Origin: JAAZCI01 sp046462535
GTDB taxonomy: Bacteria > Pseudomonadota > Gammaproteobacteria > Cardiobacteriales > Wohlfahrtiimonadaceae
Reading direction: 5' to 3'
Length of the DNA: 51,575 bases
NCBI GenBank assembly: GCA_046462535.1
Contig: JBKGVF010000019.1
Span: 1-51,575, forward strand
Positions 32,954 through 42,300 of this stretch are shown here, piece after piece. A model generated the notes under the pieces. That model made no database searches. It was not told the origin of the DNA and saw only the letters and a program-made list of their open reading frames with translations. The position numbers and the translations under genes were made by a program. Each line of letters begins with the position of its first letter. Within the stretch, counting starts at the first letter, position 1.

Positions 32954-33649
32954 ATGATCAAAAAGCGCCTACTTCCCCCGCTTTTAGGGCTAATATTCAC
33001 ACTAACGGTTGCCTACTTGATGCTCCCAGTCTTCGATCCTAACGTTAATAGCACGATAGAGAGTGATCCCTTTTGGGTCACAGAGCTCAATGAAGAGGGG
33101 GAGTTAACCGTATTTGGGCTAACCTTAAATCACTCTACTTTAGAGGAGGCAACCGCTGTTTTTGGCAATCGTCTAAGTCTCTCCCTCTTCCAGCAGGATG
33201 ATTCAATGCAGCTTGAGGGATATTTTAGAGAGACCAGTGTCGGCAGCGCTCAAGGATTAGCATTTACCGGTCGTGTAGCGCTCTCGCTTACCCTACCTGA
33301 ACCAATTACCGAAGAGATGCTGACACAGTTCGAGCGTGATAAAAAATCCACCTCAAAGCGGGTAATCTATAATATTCCCCCCCACCAGCATGCTCACTTC
33401 TTCAATCATAAAATTGCTACCCTCTCCTTTATCCCTATAGCCATCACCCTAAGTGAAGAGGATATTATTCAGCGATTTGGGTATCCAGAAAAGAAAATGA
33501 CAGAGAAGGGGCGTGATCCCGTTATCCACTACCTCTACCCATCAAAGGGGGTTGATGTTGCCCTCGATGCTAAGGGTAAATTTAAAACTGTTATTCAATA
33601 TATTGAGCCAAAAGATTTTTATCAGGCAATAATAGAGCCCATACTCTGA
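32954..33649 (+). CDS. Uncharacterised membrane-anchored exported protein
   Basis: A 231-residue protein with one N-terminal hydrophobic helix (about residues 8-26, signal peptide or anchor) and a soluble part predicted to lie outside the cytoplasmic membrane. I do not recognise a named domain. Two stretches, TVFGLTLNHSTLEEATAVFG and ITLSEEDIIQRFGYPEKKM, look like repeated SmpA/BamE-like turn-helix units in which a helix precedes a F-G-x-P turn. AAGGAG lies upstream of the ATG. A hairpin (33635-33656) overlaps its stop codon. Confidence 0.7.
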   Translation: MIKKRLLPPLLGLIFTLTVAYLMLPVFDPNVNSTIESDPFWVTELNEEGELTVFGLTLNHSTLEEATAVFGNRLSLSLFQQDDSMQLEGYFRETSVGSAQGLAFTGRVALSLTLPEPITEEMLTQFERDKKSTSKRVIYNIPPHQHAHFFNHKIATLSFIPIAITLSEEDIIQRFGYPEKKMTEKGRDPVIHYLYPSKGVDVALDAKGKFKTVIQYIEPKDFYQAIIEPIL

Positions 33650-33656
33650 TGGGCTC
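33635..33656 (+). terminator. Hairpin overlapping the stop of the exported unknown
   Basis: GAGCCCAT-ACTCTG-ATGGGCTC is a perfect eight-pair stem spanning the TGA stop (33647-33649). The T-run after it is weak (CCTTC), so termination is plausible but not certain. Confidence 0.55.
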
Positions 33657-33718
33657 CCTTCAATATTCCGCTATAGATCGCAATATCAATACTTATGGAT
33701 AGAACCTTAGTGATCTCT

Positions 33719-34312
33719 TTATGGGGTGTTGCTCCCATCTTCGAAATGGGGGTAATGTAAAAACCCACCCTCTAGAATACTAGGAATTCCATTTGGACCA
33801 ATCGCCACAGTCGTCACTAATAAGAGATTAGGAATCCGTAGATCAACACCATCATTTTGTGCTGCCGCATCATAACGACAGACGTTACGATCACGGTCAC
33901 AACGAACACGATAATGGCCATTTTGCCCATCGATCTCTCTAAACCCTAAGTATCTTAATTCCGCTCTTAATGTTACACCGCTATCATCTTTCTTGGCTGC
34001 CTCAATAATGCGTTTCAACTCATTATTTGAGAGATGACAAGTTCCCTCTGACTGGCGGCAATCGCTCTTATTTGACGCAATTGTATCTAACCGCTCCTCA
34101 ACAGCTAAAAAGAGATTCTCCACCTCCACATTCATATCGGTCTTCTCATTGCCAATCACCATTGAGGAGACTTTACGGGTTAAGCTCTCATATGAGGTGA
34201 GTGCTACAATTAGTGCGATGATCAATACAACAAAGATAAAGGGGAGTATAAATCCCTTCTCCTCTCTACCCACCATAATGCTCTTCTCTCTTCCCATCAT
34301 CATCTTACTCAT
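33719..34312 (-). CDS. PilX-like minor pilin
   Basis: A 197-residue protein with a short basic leader and prepilin-like segment KGFILPFIFVVLIIALIVAL, lacking the Glu5 seen in most pilins, as is typical of PilX/GspK-type members. The C-terminal part has two cysteine pairs, Cys82/Cys89-like (SDCRQSEGTCHL) and RCDRDRNVCRY. It is the last gene of the minor pilin operon and overlaps the PilW-like gene by 8 bases. ATG 34312 has AGAGG upstream; a GTG three bases earlier is also possible. Confidence 0.75.
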   Translation of the reverse strand: MSKMMMGREKSIMVGREEKGFILPFIFVVLIIALIVALTSYESLTRKVSSMVIGNEKTDMNVEVENLFLAVEERLDTIASNKSDCRQSEGTCHLSNNELKRIIEAAKKDDSGVTLRAELRYLGFREIDGQNGHYRVRCDRDRNVCRYDAAAQNDGVDLRIPNLLLVTTVAIGPNGIPSILEGGFLHYPHFEDGSNTP

Positions 34313-35204
34313 CACCCTCTACTGTTGCATCCCAAGGATTATTGATACGGACAACACGCACAACATCAATCCCCATAGGATCATCACCCACCTGCTGCTC
34401 TAGTCGGAATCGATACTTAACACTTCGAACATTCTCAATAGGATATGCCTCAGGGTAGTTACCTACCTGACCAAATTGATCAGCAGCGATATACTCCAGC
34501 ACACCACTCTCACGATTGACAACCCCCACCTCAATCGCAAACTCCTCAACCCCTACCGCTAAACTCTGTACAACTGTATCAGTAGTACCTCTTACTGGAT
34601 TATTCGAGTGAAAGAAGCGAATCTGCCCATCATTAGCGGAAAGCTCATAAATCGCAGATTGAAATGCTTGTCGATAGCGGCGTACTAATCGATCACTCGC
34701 CTGACCATTAGGACGGATAGGCTCACAATTAAACTCTAACCCATTACTATCATCATAAAACTCATTGCTATAGAGATTATTACTATAAGGTTTAACTCGT
34801 CGATCCCCCCCTGTAGCAGTGTAGAGATAATTCTCATTAGTATGGCGCCGTGTCGATTGCATAGAGGTTACCAACCAGCCCGCAAGAGGAGAGCCAGTCA
34901 CTCTACCTAGGTAGTTGCGCATATCAATATCAAACTCTCCAAATGTTTCGGGCAGCTCATTCACATTTTGAATACAACCGGTATATCCCGCATTACGGGT
35001 CACATTATCAAGGTGGGCCACTAAAATACGGGCTCGTGTCTGTAAGTTCTGCTCTACTCGTACCGCTTCTACACGACTTTTCAATTGTGTATAGAAAGCT
35101 AAACCAGCAAAAGAGACGATTAACCCTAAGCCAATTGCCACTAATAACTCAATTAACGAGACCCCCGCCATCGATCTGATTTCGAGTTCACATCCTCTAT
35201 TCAT
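34305..35204 (-). CDS. pilW: PilW-like minor pilin
   Basis: A 299-residue protein with a 14-residue leader and prepilin peptidase site MAG/VSLIELLVAIGLGLIV (Glu5 conserved). PilW-family minor pilins help start assembly of the type IV pilus tip. The C-terminal domain is long and has an even number of scattered cysteines. AGGAG is six bases from ATG 35204. Stop and start codons overlap with neighbours, so the operon is tightly coupled. Confidence 0.85.
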   Translation of the reverse strand: MNRGCELEIRSMAGVSLIELLVAIGLGLIVSFAGLAFYTQLKSRVEAVRVEQNLQTRARILVAHLDNVTRNAGYTGCIQNVNELPETFGEFDIDMRNYLGRVTGSPLAGWLVTSMQSTRRHTNENYLYTATGGDRRVKPYSNNLYSNEFYDDSNGLEFNCEPIRPNGQASDRLVRRYRQAFQSAIYELSANDGQIRFFHSNNPVRGTTDTVVQSLAVGVEEFAIEVGVVNRESGVLEYIAADQFGQVGNYPEAYPIENVRSVKYRFRLEQQVGDDPMGIDVVRVVRINNPWDATVEGDE

Positions 35205-35649
35205 CACTCTCTCCTAAAAAATGTCGATCAAGAATAAAGTCTAACGTATGACTTTCTGACGACTCTAGATCTGTTAACTCTAACGTTACCGTTGGGATCT
35301 GCGCATCTGCATTGCTCGTATCAATCTTCAGTGACTGTTCAAACTCCTTAAGGTTATCAACAATCTCCTTAAGATCAGCCGCTGCTAAAGGATCATTTGC
35401 TGAGACACTGGAACTTCCCGTTAAATCACTTCTATTATACTGATCTACTTTAGCTGCATTGATCTGAATACGATCTTGAACATCCTTCAAGATAATCATT
35501 GCAGACATATGCCCTTTGCTATCGACTGTCTGCTGTATAGTCTTATTCTGTAATGTCGCTAATCCTGCAACGGCAAAGGTGAGTACCATAACCGCTACTA
35601 GAATCTCGATAAGCAGATATCCTGCTATCGAATGCTTCACTCTATTCAT
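35197..35649 (-). CDS. pilV: PilV-like minor pilin
   Basis: A 150-residue prepilin-like protein with leader MNRVKHSIAG and mature start YLLIEILVAVMVLTFAVAG, Glu5 conserved. Its size, position between FimT- and PilW-like genes, and AGLATLQNKTIQQ helix continuation match PilV of the minor pilin set. It overlaps pilW by 8 bases and starts two bases after the previous stop. Confidence 0.82.
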   Translation of the reverse strand: MNRVKHSIAGYLLIEILVAVMVLTFAVAGLATLQNKTIQQTVDSKGHMSAMIILKDVQDRIQINAAKVDQYNRSDLTGSSSVSANDPLAAADLKEIVDNLKEFEQSLKIDTSNADAQIPTVTLELTDLESSESHTLDFILDRHFLGESDE

Positions 35650-35651
35650 CT

Positions 35652-36404
35652 CTATTCTCCTCTAATATCACAACGATATTCGCTACTTCCTTTATTAACT
35701 ATCTTGTTAGGATCTGTTATAAAAGCAGGAATAAAGTTGTTGATAATCCCCCCCTCTTCAAAACAGAGTCCGGCAAGTGCTAATGGCGTCTGTCCCCCTT
35801 GCTGCTGATTAGCCAACTCTCGATAAAATACGACCGATAAGCTATTAACAAAGTGGCCACTAGCGGTAATGACAATAGCCCGCTCTTGAAGATTCCTAAA
35901 ATCAGGGTGTGATGAAAATGCCATGGCAGAGACCTTACCAAAGGATGCATCATCCGGCTCAGCAAAGGTGATCAATCGCTCCTTACGTAAAACCAACCCC
36001 TCACCCTCCTCAGTGCGATAACGCTCCTTCAATTCATCAATAAAACTCGCCACACTTCCGGTAGAGAGATTGGCAGTCTCATATAGATCCTCAGGAATAT
36101 AAGCCGTTATAATCTCATTACCGAACCAATATTTCTGCACCGCCTCGTCGCTATTCCCATAGCTATAATCTCCTACAGGAAGCATAATCACTGGCCGATT
36201 AGAGAGAACTGCAACTTCCTGCGCATCCTGCATAGCAGAGAAGATATGGTACGCATCAGTCTGCATCCGCTCACGCTCTACTAAATTTCCAAACATCGGC
36301 ATCGCTATAGCAGCAATAATGGCAATAATTATCACTGTTACAATCAGTTCTACTAAAGTGACACCCGATTCTCTTTTGATCTTATACATCTCTCTTACCA
36401 ACAT
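35652..36404 (-). CDS. FimT/FimU (GspH-like) minor pilin
   Basis: A 250-residue prepilin-like protein: leader MLVREMYKIKRESG then VTLVELIVTVIIIAIIAAIA with Glu5. The GspH/FimT domain follows, with MQDAQEVAVLSNRPV near residue 65. It is longer than typical FimU (about 170 residues), with extra sequence at the C-terminus. Two starts are possible: ATG 36404 (AGGA six bases upstream) overlapping the previous gene by 10 bases, or ATG 36389. The first is used here. In Pseudomonas FimU couples minor pilins to the major pilin. Confidence 0.82.
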   Translation of the reverse strand: MLVREMYKIKRESGVTLVELIVTVIIIAIIAAIAMPMFGNLVERERMQTDAYHIFSAMQDAQEVAVLSNRPVIMLPVGDYSYGNSDEAVQKYWFGNEIITAYIPEDLYETANLSTGSVASFIDELKERYRTEEGEGLVLRKERLITFAEPDDASFGKVSAMAFSSHPDFRNLQERAIVITASGHFVNSLSVVFYRELANQQQGGQTPLALAGLCFEEGGIINNFIPAFITDPNKIVNKGSSEYRCDIRGE

Positions 36405-36796
36405 TTACCATCCTTTGGGCTCTTCTCACCTATATGATTAATGCTCAACTGCTCACAACCTGCTAACAATTTCTTGCTAACTCCATCAGTAACAGTTGCA
36501 GTGACACTATAGGTGCGAGCGGTAGTATCGACCGCCACCGTATAGATCTTATTATCGCCGTGGTAAATCGACTTATCTTTATCTGCTAACGTATAGTTAG
36601 CGTAATTTCCCCCCTTCTTTAAGCGGTGCATCTCAATATCACCCTGCACCTCTAAAAGATGTTGTGTCGTTACCGCTAACATTGTCCGTCGTTGATATGA
36701 TTGATAACTCACCATCGCTATACCGGCTATGATCGCTATAATCAGAACGACAATCATCAGTTCAATTAATGTGAGACCCGACTCTTTTCTATTCAT
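36395..36796 (-). CDS. pilE: PilE-like minor pilin, first gene of the operon
   Basis: A 133-residue pilin: leader MNRKESG, mature start LTLIELMIVVLIIAIIAGIA with Glu5, and a small globular part with a C-terminal cysteine pair (GCEQL and DGKCW). Such PilE-type minor pilins bridge the tip complex to the fibre. It heads the five-gene unit in the order pilE, fimT, pilV, pilW, pilX, unlike Pseudomonas where pilE is last and PilY1 lies before it. No PilY1 adhesin gene is here. A possible promoter TTGTAG-N17-TATACC lies just upstream. Confidence 0.8.
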   Translation of the reverse strand: MNRKESGLTLIELMIVVLIIAIIAGIAMVSYQSYQRRTMLAVTTQHLLEVQGDIEMHRLKKGGNYANYTLADKDKSIYHGDNKIYTVAVDTTARTYSVTATVTDGVSKKLLAGCEQLSINHIGEKSPKDGKCW

Positions 36797-36856
36797 CGCT
36801 TTTCCTACCTAATTCCATTGGTATATATTTGCAGCTATTGTACTACAAAACAAATC

Positions 36857-37606
36857 TTAATGGTTCTTTACTATTCGATTTATAACATAATTGCTTGCTA
36901 AAAAACCCATTGTTGCCGTTACGGTCACTACAGAACCATACCCACCACATTGAAGACCTCGCCCTTCGCGAGCACCTCTATTGATCACTTGATTCTCCTG
37001 ACTAAAAACTACAGGAATACCAAATTTTTTAGGCTTACTAGGAAAAGAGTACTCTCTTCGTAAACGTGATTTAAGCCGCGCACATAGAGGATCATGATAG
37101 GTATAATTAAGATCGTCAATCACCAGCTGTGCACTATCGCTCTTCCCTCCGGCAGCCCCTGTTGTAATAATTTTTCTCCGCGCTCTTTTAGCCCATGCTA
37201 TCAGAGCTGCCTTGACTGATACTTGATCAATGGCATCAATAATCCAGCTTTTCTTCTCTGATGCTAATAGTTGTGAAAGATTCTCCTTAGTCAAGAACTC
37301 CTCATAGAGCGTCACTTTGCATTCAGAATTGATCTCTCGAATCCGCTCAGCCATCACCTCTACCTTAGGTGCGCCTAAGGTGGAGGTTAATGCATGAATC
37401 TGTCGATTAATATTACTTTCAGAGACATTATCAAGATCGATTAGGGTAATAGCTCCTACACCCGAACGGGCTAATGCTTCCGCCGCCCAGGATCCAACCC
37501 CACCAATTCCTGCAACAATGACATGACTCTCACTTAATCGCGCTAAGCCCTCCTCCCCATAGAGTGGAAGAAGGGTCGAAAATCGGCGACTGCTATCCTG
37601 CTCCAT
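36857..37606 (-). CDS. tcdA: tRNA threonylcarbamoyladenosine dehydratase TcdA
   Basis: TcdA (CsdL/YgdL) is an E1-like ATP-dependent enzyme that cyclises t6A37 of tRNA to ct6A. The 249-residue protein shows the nucleotide-binding loop VIVAGIGGVGSWAAEALARS (about residues 29-48), the acidic IDLDNVSESNINRQIHAL, and IIDAIDQVSVKAALI. A potassium-site region GAAGGKSD and the GYGSVVTVTATMG helix near the end complete the family. It lies 18 bases downstream of pilU and is probably cotranscribed with it. Confidence 0.94.
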   Translation of the reverse strand: MEQDSSRRFSTLLPLYGEEGLARLSESHVIVAGIGGVGSWAAEALARSGVGAITLIDLDNVSESNINRQIHALTSTLGAPKVEVMAERIREINSECKVTLYEEFLTKENLSQLLASEKKSWIIDAIDQVSVKAALIAWAKRARRKIITTGAAGGKSDSAQLVIDDLNYTYHDPLCARLKSRLRREYSFPSKPKKFGIPVVFSQENQVINRGAREGRGLQCGGYGSVVTVTATMGFLASNYVINRIVKNH

Positions 37607-37624
37607 TAACTGTAATACTCCAAT

Positions 37625-38758
37625 CTAAGTACGAACACGACGTTGACCTTGCAGACGTAAATCACGTGTCGATTGCTCATCATCCCGCTTTGGCGCACGC
37701 TGTTTAGAGAGACGTATCTTAAGAGAGACGTTGTTTTTAGAATCCGCATGCTCAATAGCACGCTCCTCTGTAATTCGACCTGCTTCATATAACTCAACAA
37801 GCGCTTGGTCGAAGGTCTTCATACCTGTTGTACCTCCATTCTCCATCGCCTCCTGAAGCCGGCCAAGCTCCCCTTTTTCAATAAGCTCTGAGATAAATGG
37901 TGTATTTAACATCACCTCTACCGCAGGGACTAACTTATTATTCACATCACGCACTAATCGCTGAGAGATAATTGCCCGCAAGTTTAACGAAAGATCCGCT
38001 AAAAGCTGCTCTCGCGCATCCTCTGGGAAGAAGTTGACAATACGATCGAGTGCACTAGGGGCATTATTAGCATGGAGTGTTGTCAAACAGAGATGGCCTG
38101 TCACGGAGAAGTTGAGCGTTGCCCGCATTACGGTTCGATTCCGAACCTCCCCAACTAAGATCACATCCGGCGCCTCACGCATCGCCGACTGCAGGGCATT
38201 CTCATAACTATGGGTATCGAGTCCCACCTCTCTCTGCCCGATAATCGCCCGGTCATGCTCATAGATATACTCAATCGGATCCTCAATTGTTAAAATATGC
38301 CCAGGAGCCGCAGCGGCACGGTGTGAGATCATAGCAGCCAAAGTTGTGGACTTACCACTTCCGGTGGCCCCAACCACTAAGATTAATCCCCGCTTCTCCA
38401 TCACCAAATCAAGCAGTAGCGGAGGTAGAGAGAGCTCCTGAATATTAGGTACTGTTGCGTTAATATAGCGGGCAACCATTCCCATCTCACCCCGTTGCAT
38501 AAATACATTGACTCGAAAACGACCAAGATCGGGAAAGTGCAACGCGAAGTTCAACTCTAGCTCTTTAGCGAACTCCTTCTTCTGCTCCTCATTAAGGAGT
38601 GATAAGATCACCTGCTCCACCATCTTTGCCGATACGCGCTCCTCTCCTACACTACGTATCCGACCATTAATCTTAATGCTGACAGGCGCATCAGGGTAGA
38701 GAAAAAGATCCGATGCTTTATACTCCACAACTAAGCGAAAATAGGGCATGATATTCAT
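37625..38758 (-). CDS. pilU: Type IV pilus retraction accessory ATPase PilU
   Basis: PilU works with PilT to power pilus retraction. The 377-residue ATPase has Walker A LILVVGATGSGKSTTLAAM near residue 130, the Asp box TIEDPIEYIYEHD, and the His box TGHLCLTTLHANNAPSALDRI. The Walker B region is DVILVGEVRNRTVM; PilU proteins usually have RDRET here, so the second acidic pair is altered. The ADSKNNVSLKIRL segment near the C-terminus is characteristic of PilU rather than PilT. AAGGAG lies nine bases before ATG 38758. pilT is not in the window. Confidence 0.93.
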   Translation of the reverse strand: MNIMPYFRLVVEYKASDLFLYPDAPVSIKINGRIRSVGEERVSAKMVEQVILSLLNEEQKKEFAKELELNFALHFPDLGRFRVNVFMQRGEMGMVARYINATVPNIQELSLPPLLLDLVMEKRGLILVVGATGSGKSTTLAAMISHRAAAAPGHILTIEDPIEYIYEHDRAIIGQREVGLDTHSYENALQSAMREAPDVILVGEVRNRTVMRATLNFSVTGHLCLTTLHANNAPSALDRIVNFFPEDAREQLLADLSLNLRAIISQRLVRDVNNKLVPAVEVMLNTPFISELIEKGELGRLQEAMENGGTTGMKTFDQALVELYEAGRITEERAIEHADSKNNVSLKIRLSKQRAPKRDDEQSTRDLRLQGQRRVRT

Positions 38759-38821
38759 ATATGTTTACTCCTTACCGCATCTCTCACAACAAGTATCGTC
38801 AAATCTCTTCAAAAGTATACA

Positions 38822-39247
38822 TTACTTTAATGATTTCTGTACTTTATCTAAGATACTATTGATGTAGCGATGACTCCCTTCCGATCCAAATTGTTTAGCT
38901 AATTCAAGTGCTTCATTAATGACAACCTTATAGGGGAGTTCCGGCTTATTTTTTAGCTCATAGATACCTAACCACAAGACCCCTTTCTCAACCGGATCAA
39001 TCTGATCGATAGGGCGATCTAGAAAGGGGCGCATCACCTCTGTTAACTCTTGATGACCCGCAGTGATATTTTGCAATAACTCATGAAAATACTCACTATC
39101 GGCATCAGCAAAATTTCGCTTCATAGCAAAATCTCGTAAAATCGACTCTACAGAACTGCCGGATAACTGCCACTCATAGAGTGCTTGTATAATAAGAAAT
39201 CGACTCGATCTGCGCGCTTTAATAAATTTTCTTTTCGATACTGACAC
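38822..39247 (-). CDS. nusB: Transcription antitermination factor NusB
   Basis: NusB binds boxA RNA with S10 (NusE) to prevent premature termination in rRNA operons. The 141-residue helical protein has RSSRFLIIQALYEWQLSG, YFHELLQNIT, DPVEKGVLWLGIYELK and VVINEALELAKQFGSE, all normal for the family. It starts with GTG at 39247 (AGAGGT upstream). Usually nusB follows ribH; here it comes after the rpoC terminator and is followed by pilU, an unusual neighbourhood. Confidence 0.96.
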   Translation of the reverse strand: MSVSKRKFIKARRSSRFLIIQALYEWQLSGSSVESILRDFAMKRNFADADSEYFHELLQNITAGHQELTEVMRPFLDRPIDQIDPVEKGVLWLGIYELKNKPELPYKVVINEALELAKQFGSEGSHRYINSILDKVQKSLK

Positions 39248-39273
39248 GTTGCTACCTCTATTTTTTATATAGA

Positions 39274-39312
39274 CAAAAATAGGAGCGCTCCCACCTGAGC
39301 AGAAGCACTCCT
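39274..39312 (-). terminator. Terminator of the rpoBC operon
   Basis: On the minus strand AGGAGTGCT and AGCGCTCCT form a nine-pair stem (one G-T), followed by ATTTTTG. It lies about 40 bases after the rpoC stop, before nusB. Confidence 0.85.
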
Positions 39313-39351
39313 ACTTTATTTTAAATTTTCTGTAGGTGAAACAGAATTAGA

Positions 39352-42300
39352 TCATGAGTTCTTTTGCTTGTTTCTACGCTCATTATGGTAGATCAAACCG
39401 GTACCCGCAGGAATTAATCGTCCAACGATCACATTCTCCTTAAGGCCACGTAAGTTATCTCTTAAACCACGAACAGATGCATCAGTCAAGACGCGAGTCG
39501 TCTCTTGGAACGAAGCTGCTGATATAAAGCTATCGGTTGCTAACGATGCCCGTGTAATTCCTAATAGAACAGGCTGATAGGTTGCAGGGACTTTACCTTC
39601 TGCTTCTAGCTTTTCATTAGCCTCTAAGACCTCTACATACTCAAGCTCTTCACCACGAATAAAGTCACTATCATTCGCTTCAACAATAGAGACCTTACGT
39701 AACATTTGACGAATAATTACCTCGATATGTTTATCAGAGATCTTAACTCCTTGGAGACGGTAGACATCTTGAATCTCTTTCACTAGGTAGGCTGCTAATG
39801 CCTTAACCCCTAAGAGTCGTAAGATATCATGTGAGCTTAATTCACCATCAACAATTACCTCACCCTTCTCAACAGTCTCTCCCTCAAAAACGTTCACATG
39901 ACGCCATTTAGGAATCAACTCCTCATAGACCTCACCATCAGGTGATGTAATCACCAGGCGCTGCTTGCTCATCGTTTCGCGACCAAAACTCACAACCCCT
40001 GAGATCTCCGCTAAAATAGCTGCCTCTTTAGGACGTCTTGCCTCAAATAGGTCGGCAACTCGTGGAAGACCACCGGTAATATCACGGGTCTTCGATGACT
40101 CTTGAGGAATTCTCGCTAACGCATCCCCAACATTCACTTCATCCCCATCGGCTAAATTGACAATCGCACCAACGGGCAGAGTATACATCGCCTTCACATC
40201 CGTTCCTGGGATATTAAGCTCATTCCCCTCATCATCCACAATATAGATAGTTGGACGGTTATCACTTCCGCGACCTGTTCCACGCTGCTTAGGATCTTCA
40301 ACAATTAAGTTGGTTAATCCCGTAATATCATCAGTCTGTTTCTGTACGTTGATATTCTCATGGAAATCCACAAACTTAACGTGACCTGACACCTCAACAA
40401 CAACAGGATGGGTGTGGGGATCCCACGTAGCCACAACATCACCAATCTTAACTTCACCCCCCTCATCAACTAAGATCGTTGCACCGTAAGGGATCTTATA
40501 GCGCTCTCGGTTTCGTCCATACTCATCAGAGATGAGGATCTCACCTGAGCGAGACGTTGCAACTAAGTGATTCTCTTTATTGCGAACAGTCTTCACATTT
40601 ACCAACTCTAACGTACCATTTGTCTTCACCTGTACGCTAGAGACTGCAGCGGAACCAGATGCTGCCCCCCCGATATGGAAAGTACGCATCGTTAACTGAG
40701 TTCCCGGCTCACCAATGGATTGTGCTGCGATAACACCTACCGCTTCACCTGGGTTAACCAGGTGTCCACGCGCGAGATCGCGACCATAACACTTAGCACA
40801 GAGCCCATAACGATTCTCACATGTGATCGGTGAACGAACGACAACCTCATCAACACTTGCTTCATCTAGCTTCTCCACCGCCTCTTCATCGAGTAGTAGA
40901 CCTGCCTCAAAAAGAACCTCATTCGTTCCTGGAATATAGACATCTTCAGCAGTAACTAACCCTAATACACGCTCACGAAGTGGCTCAACAATATCGCCCC
41001 CTTCAATCACTGGTGTCATTAGGAGCCCATCTGTTGTGCCACAATCTTCTGTAGTAATTACTAAATCTTGAGCAACATCCACTAATCGGCGAGTTAAGTA
41101 CCCCGAGTTTGCGGTCTTAAGAGCTGTATCTGCAAGTCCTTTCCGCGCCCCGTGTGTTGAGACGAAGTATTGTAGAACATCCAATCCTTCCCGGAAGTTT
41201 GCTGTAATCGGCGTCTCAATAATTGAGCCATCTGGTTTGGCCATAAGACCACGCATACCCGCTAACTGACGAATCTGCGCTGCACTACCTCGGGCACCAG
41301 AGTCGGCCATCATAAAGATTGAGTTGAAGGAATCTTGCTCCACCTTCTCCCCAGTCTTCTCATCGATGACCACCTCTTTCCCTAAGTTGTCCATCATGGT
41401 CTTCGCAACTTCATCATTCGTACGTGACCAGATATCGATCACTTTGTTGTAGCGCTCACCATTTGTAACTAATCCTTGAGCATACTGATCCTGTACCTCT
41501 TTAACCTCAGCTTCAGCCGCTTCAATAATGCGATCTTTCTCTTTAGGAATCTCCATATCTTCATAGCTGATCGATGCTCCTGAACGCATTGCGTAGAAGA
41601 AGCCTTCATACATCAGCTTATCTGCAAAGATTACCGTCTCTTTTAAACCTAAACGGCGATATGTTGCATTAATTAAGGTTGAGATCTCTTTCTTAGCTAA
41701 AGGCTTATCGATTAGCTCGAAGGGAATCCCTTCTGGGAGGATATCCGTTAAGAGAATACGACCTACTGTCGTATAGACGCGACGATACTGTTCACCCTCT
41801 TTCGCATCCTCAAACATCGAAATAGGTAAGCGAACATATACCTTTGCATGAACATCAAGCTGTTTTAGCTCATACGCTCGATGAACCTCTTTATGATCTG
41901 CAAAATAGCGCCCCTCCCCTTTAGCGTTAACACGCTCACGGGTCATATAGTAGAGCCCAAGAACAACATCTTGAGATGGGACAATAATAGGCTCACCATT
42001 GGCTGGTGAGAGAATATTATTAGAGGACATCATTAATGCCCGCGCCTCTAACTGTGACTCGATTGAGAGCGGTACGTGGACAGCCATCTGGTCACCATCG
42101 AAGTCAGCGTTAAATGCTGTACATACTAATGGATGTAGCTGAATTGCCTTACCCTCAATTAAGACAGGTTCAAAGGCTTGAATCCCTAATCTATGTAGGG
42201 TTGGTGCACGGTTTAAGAGAACAGGATGTTCTGTTATTACATGCTCTAAAATATCCCAAACCTCAGGAACCTCACGCTCTACCATCCGTTTTGCTGCTTT

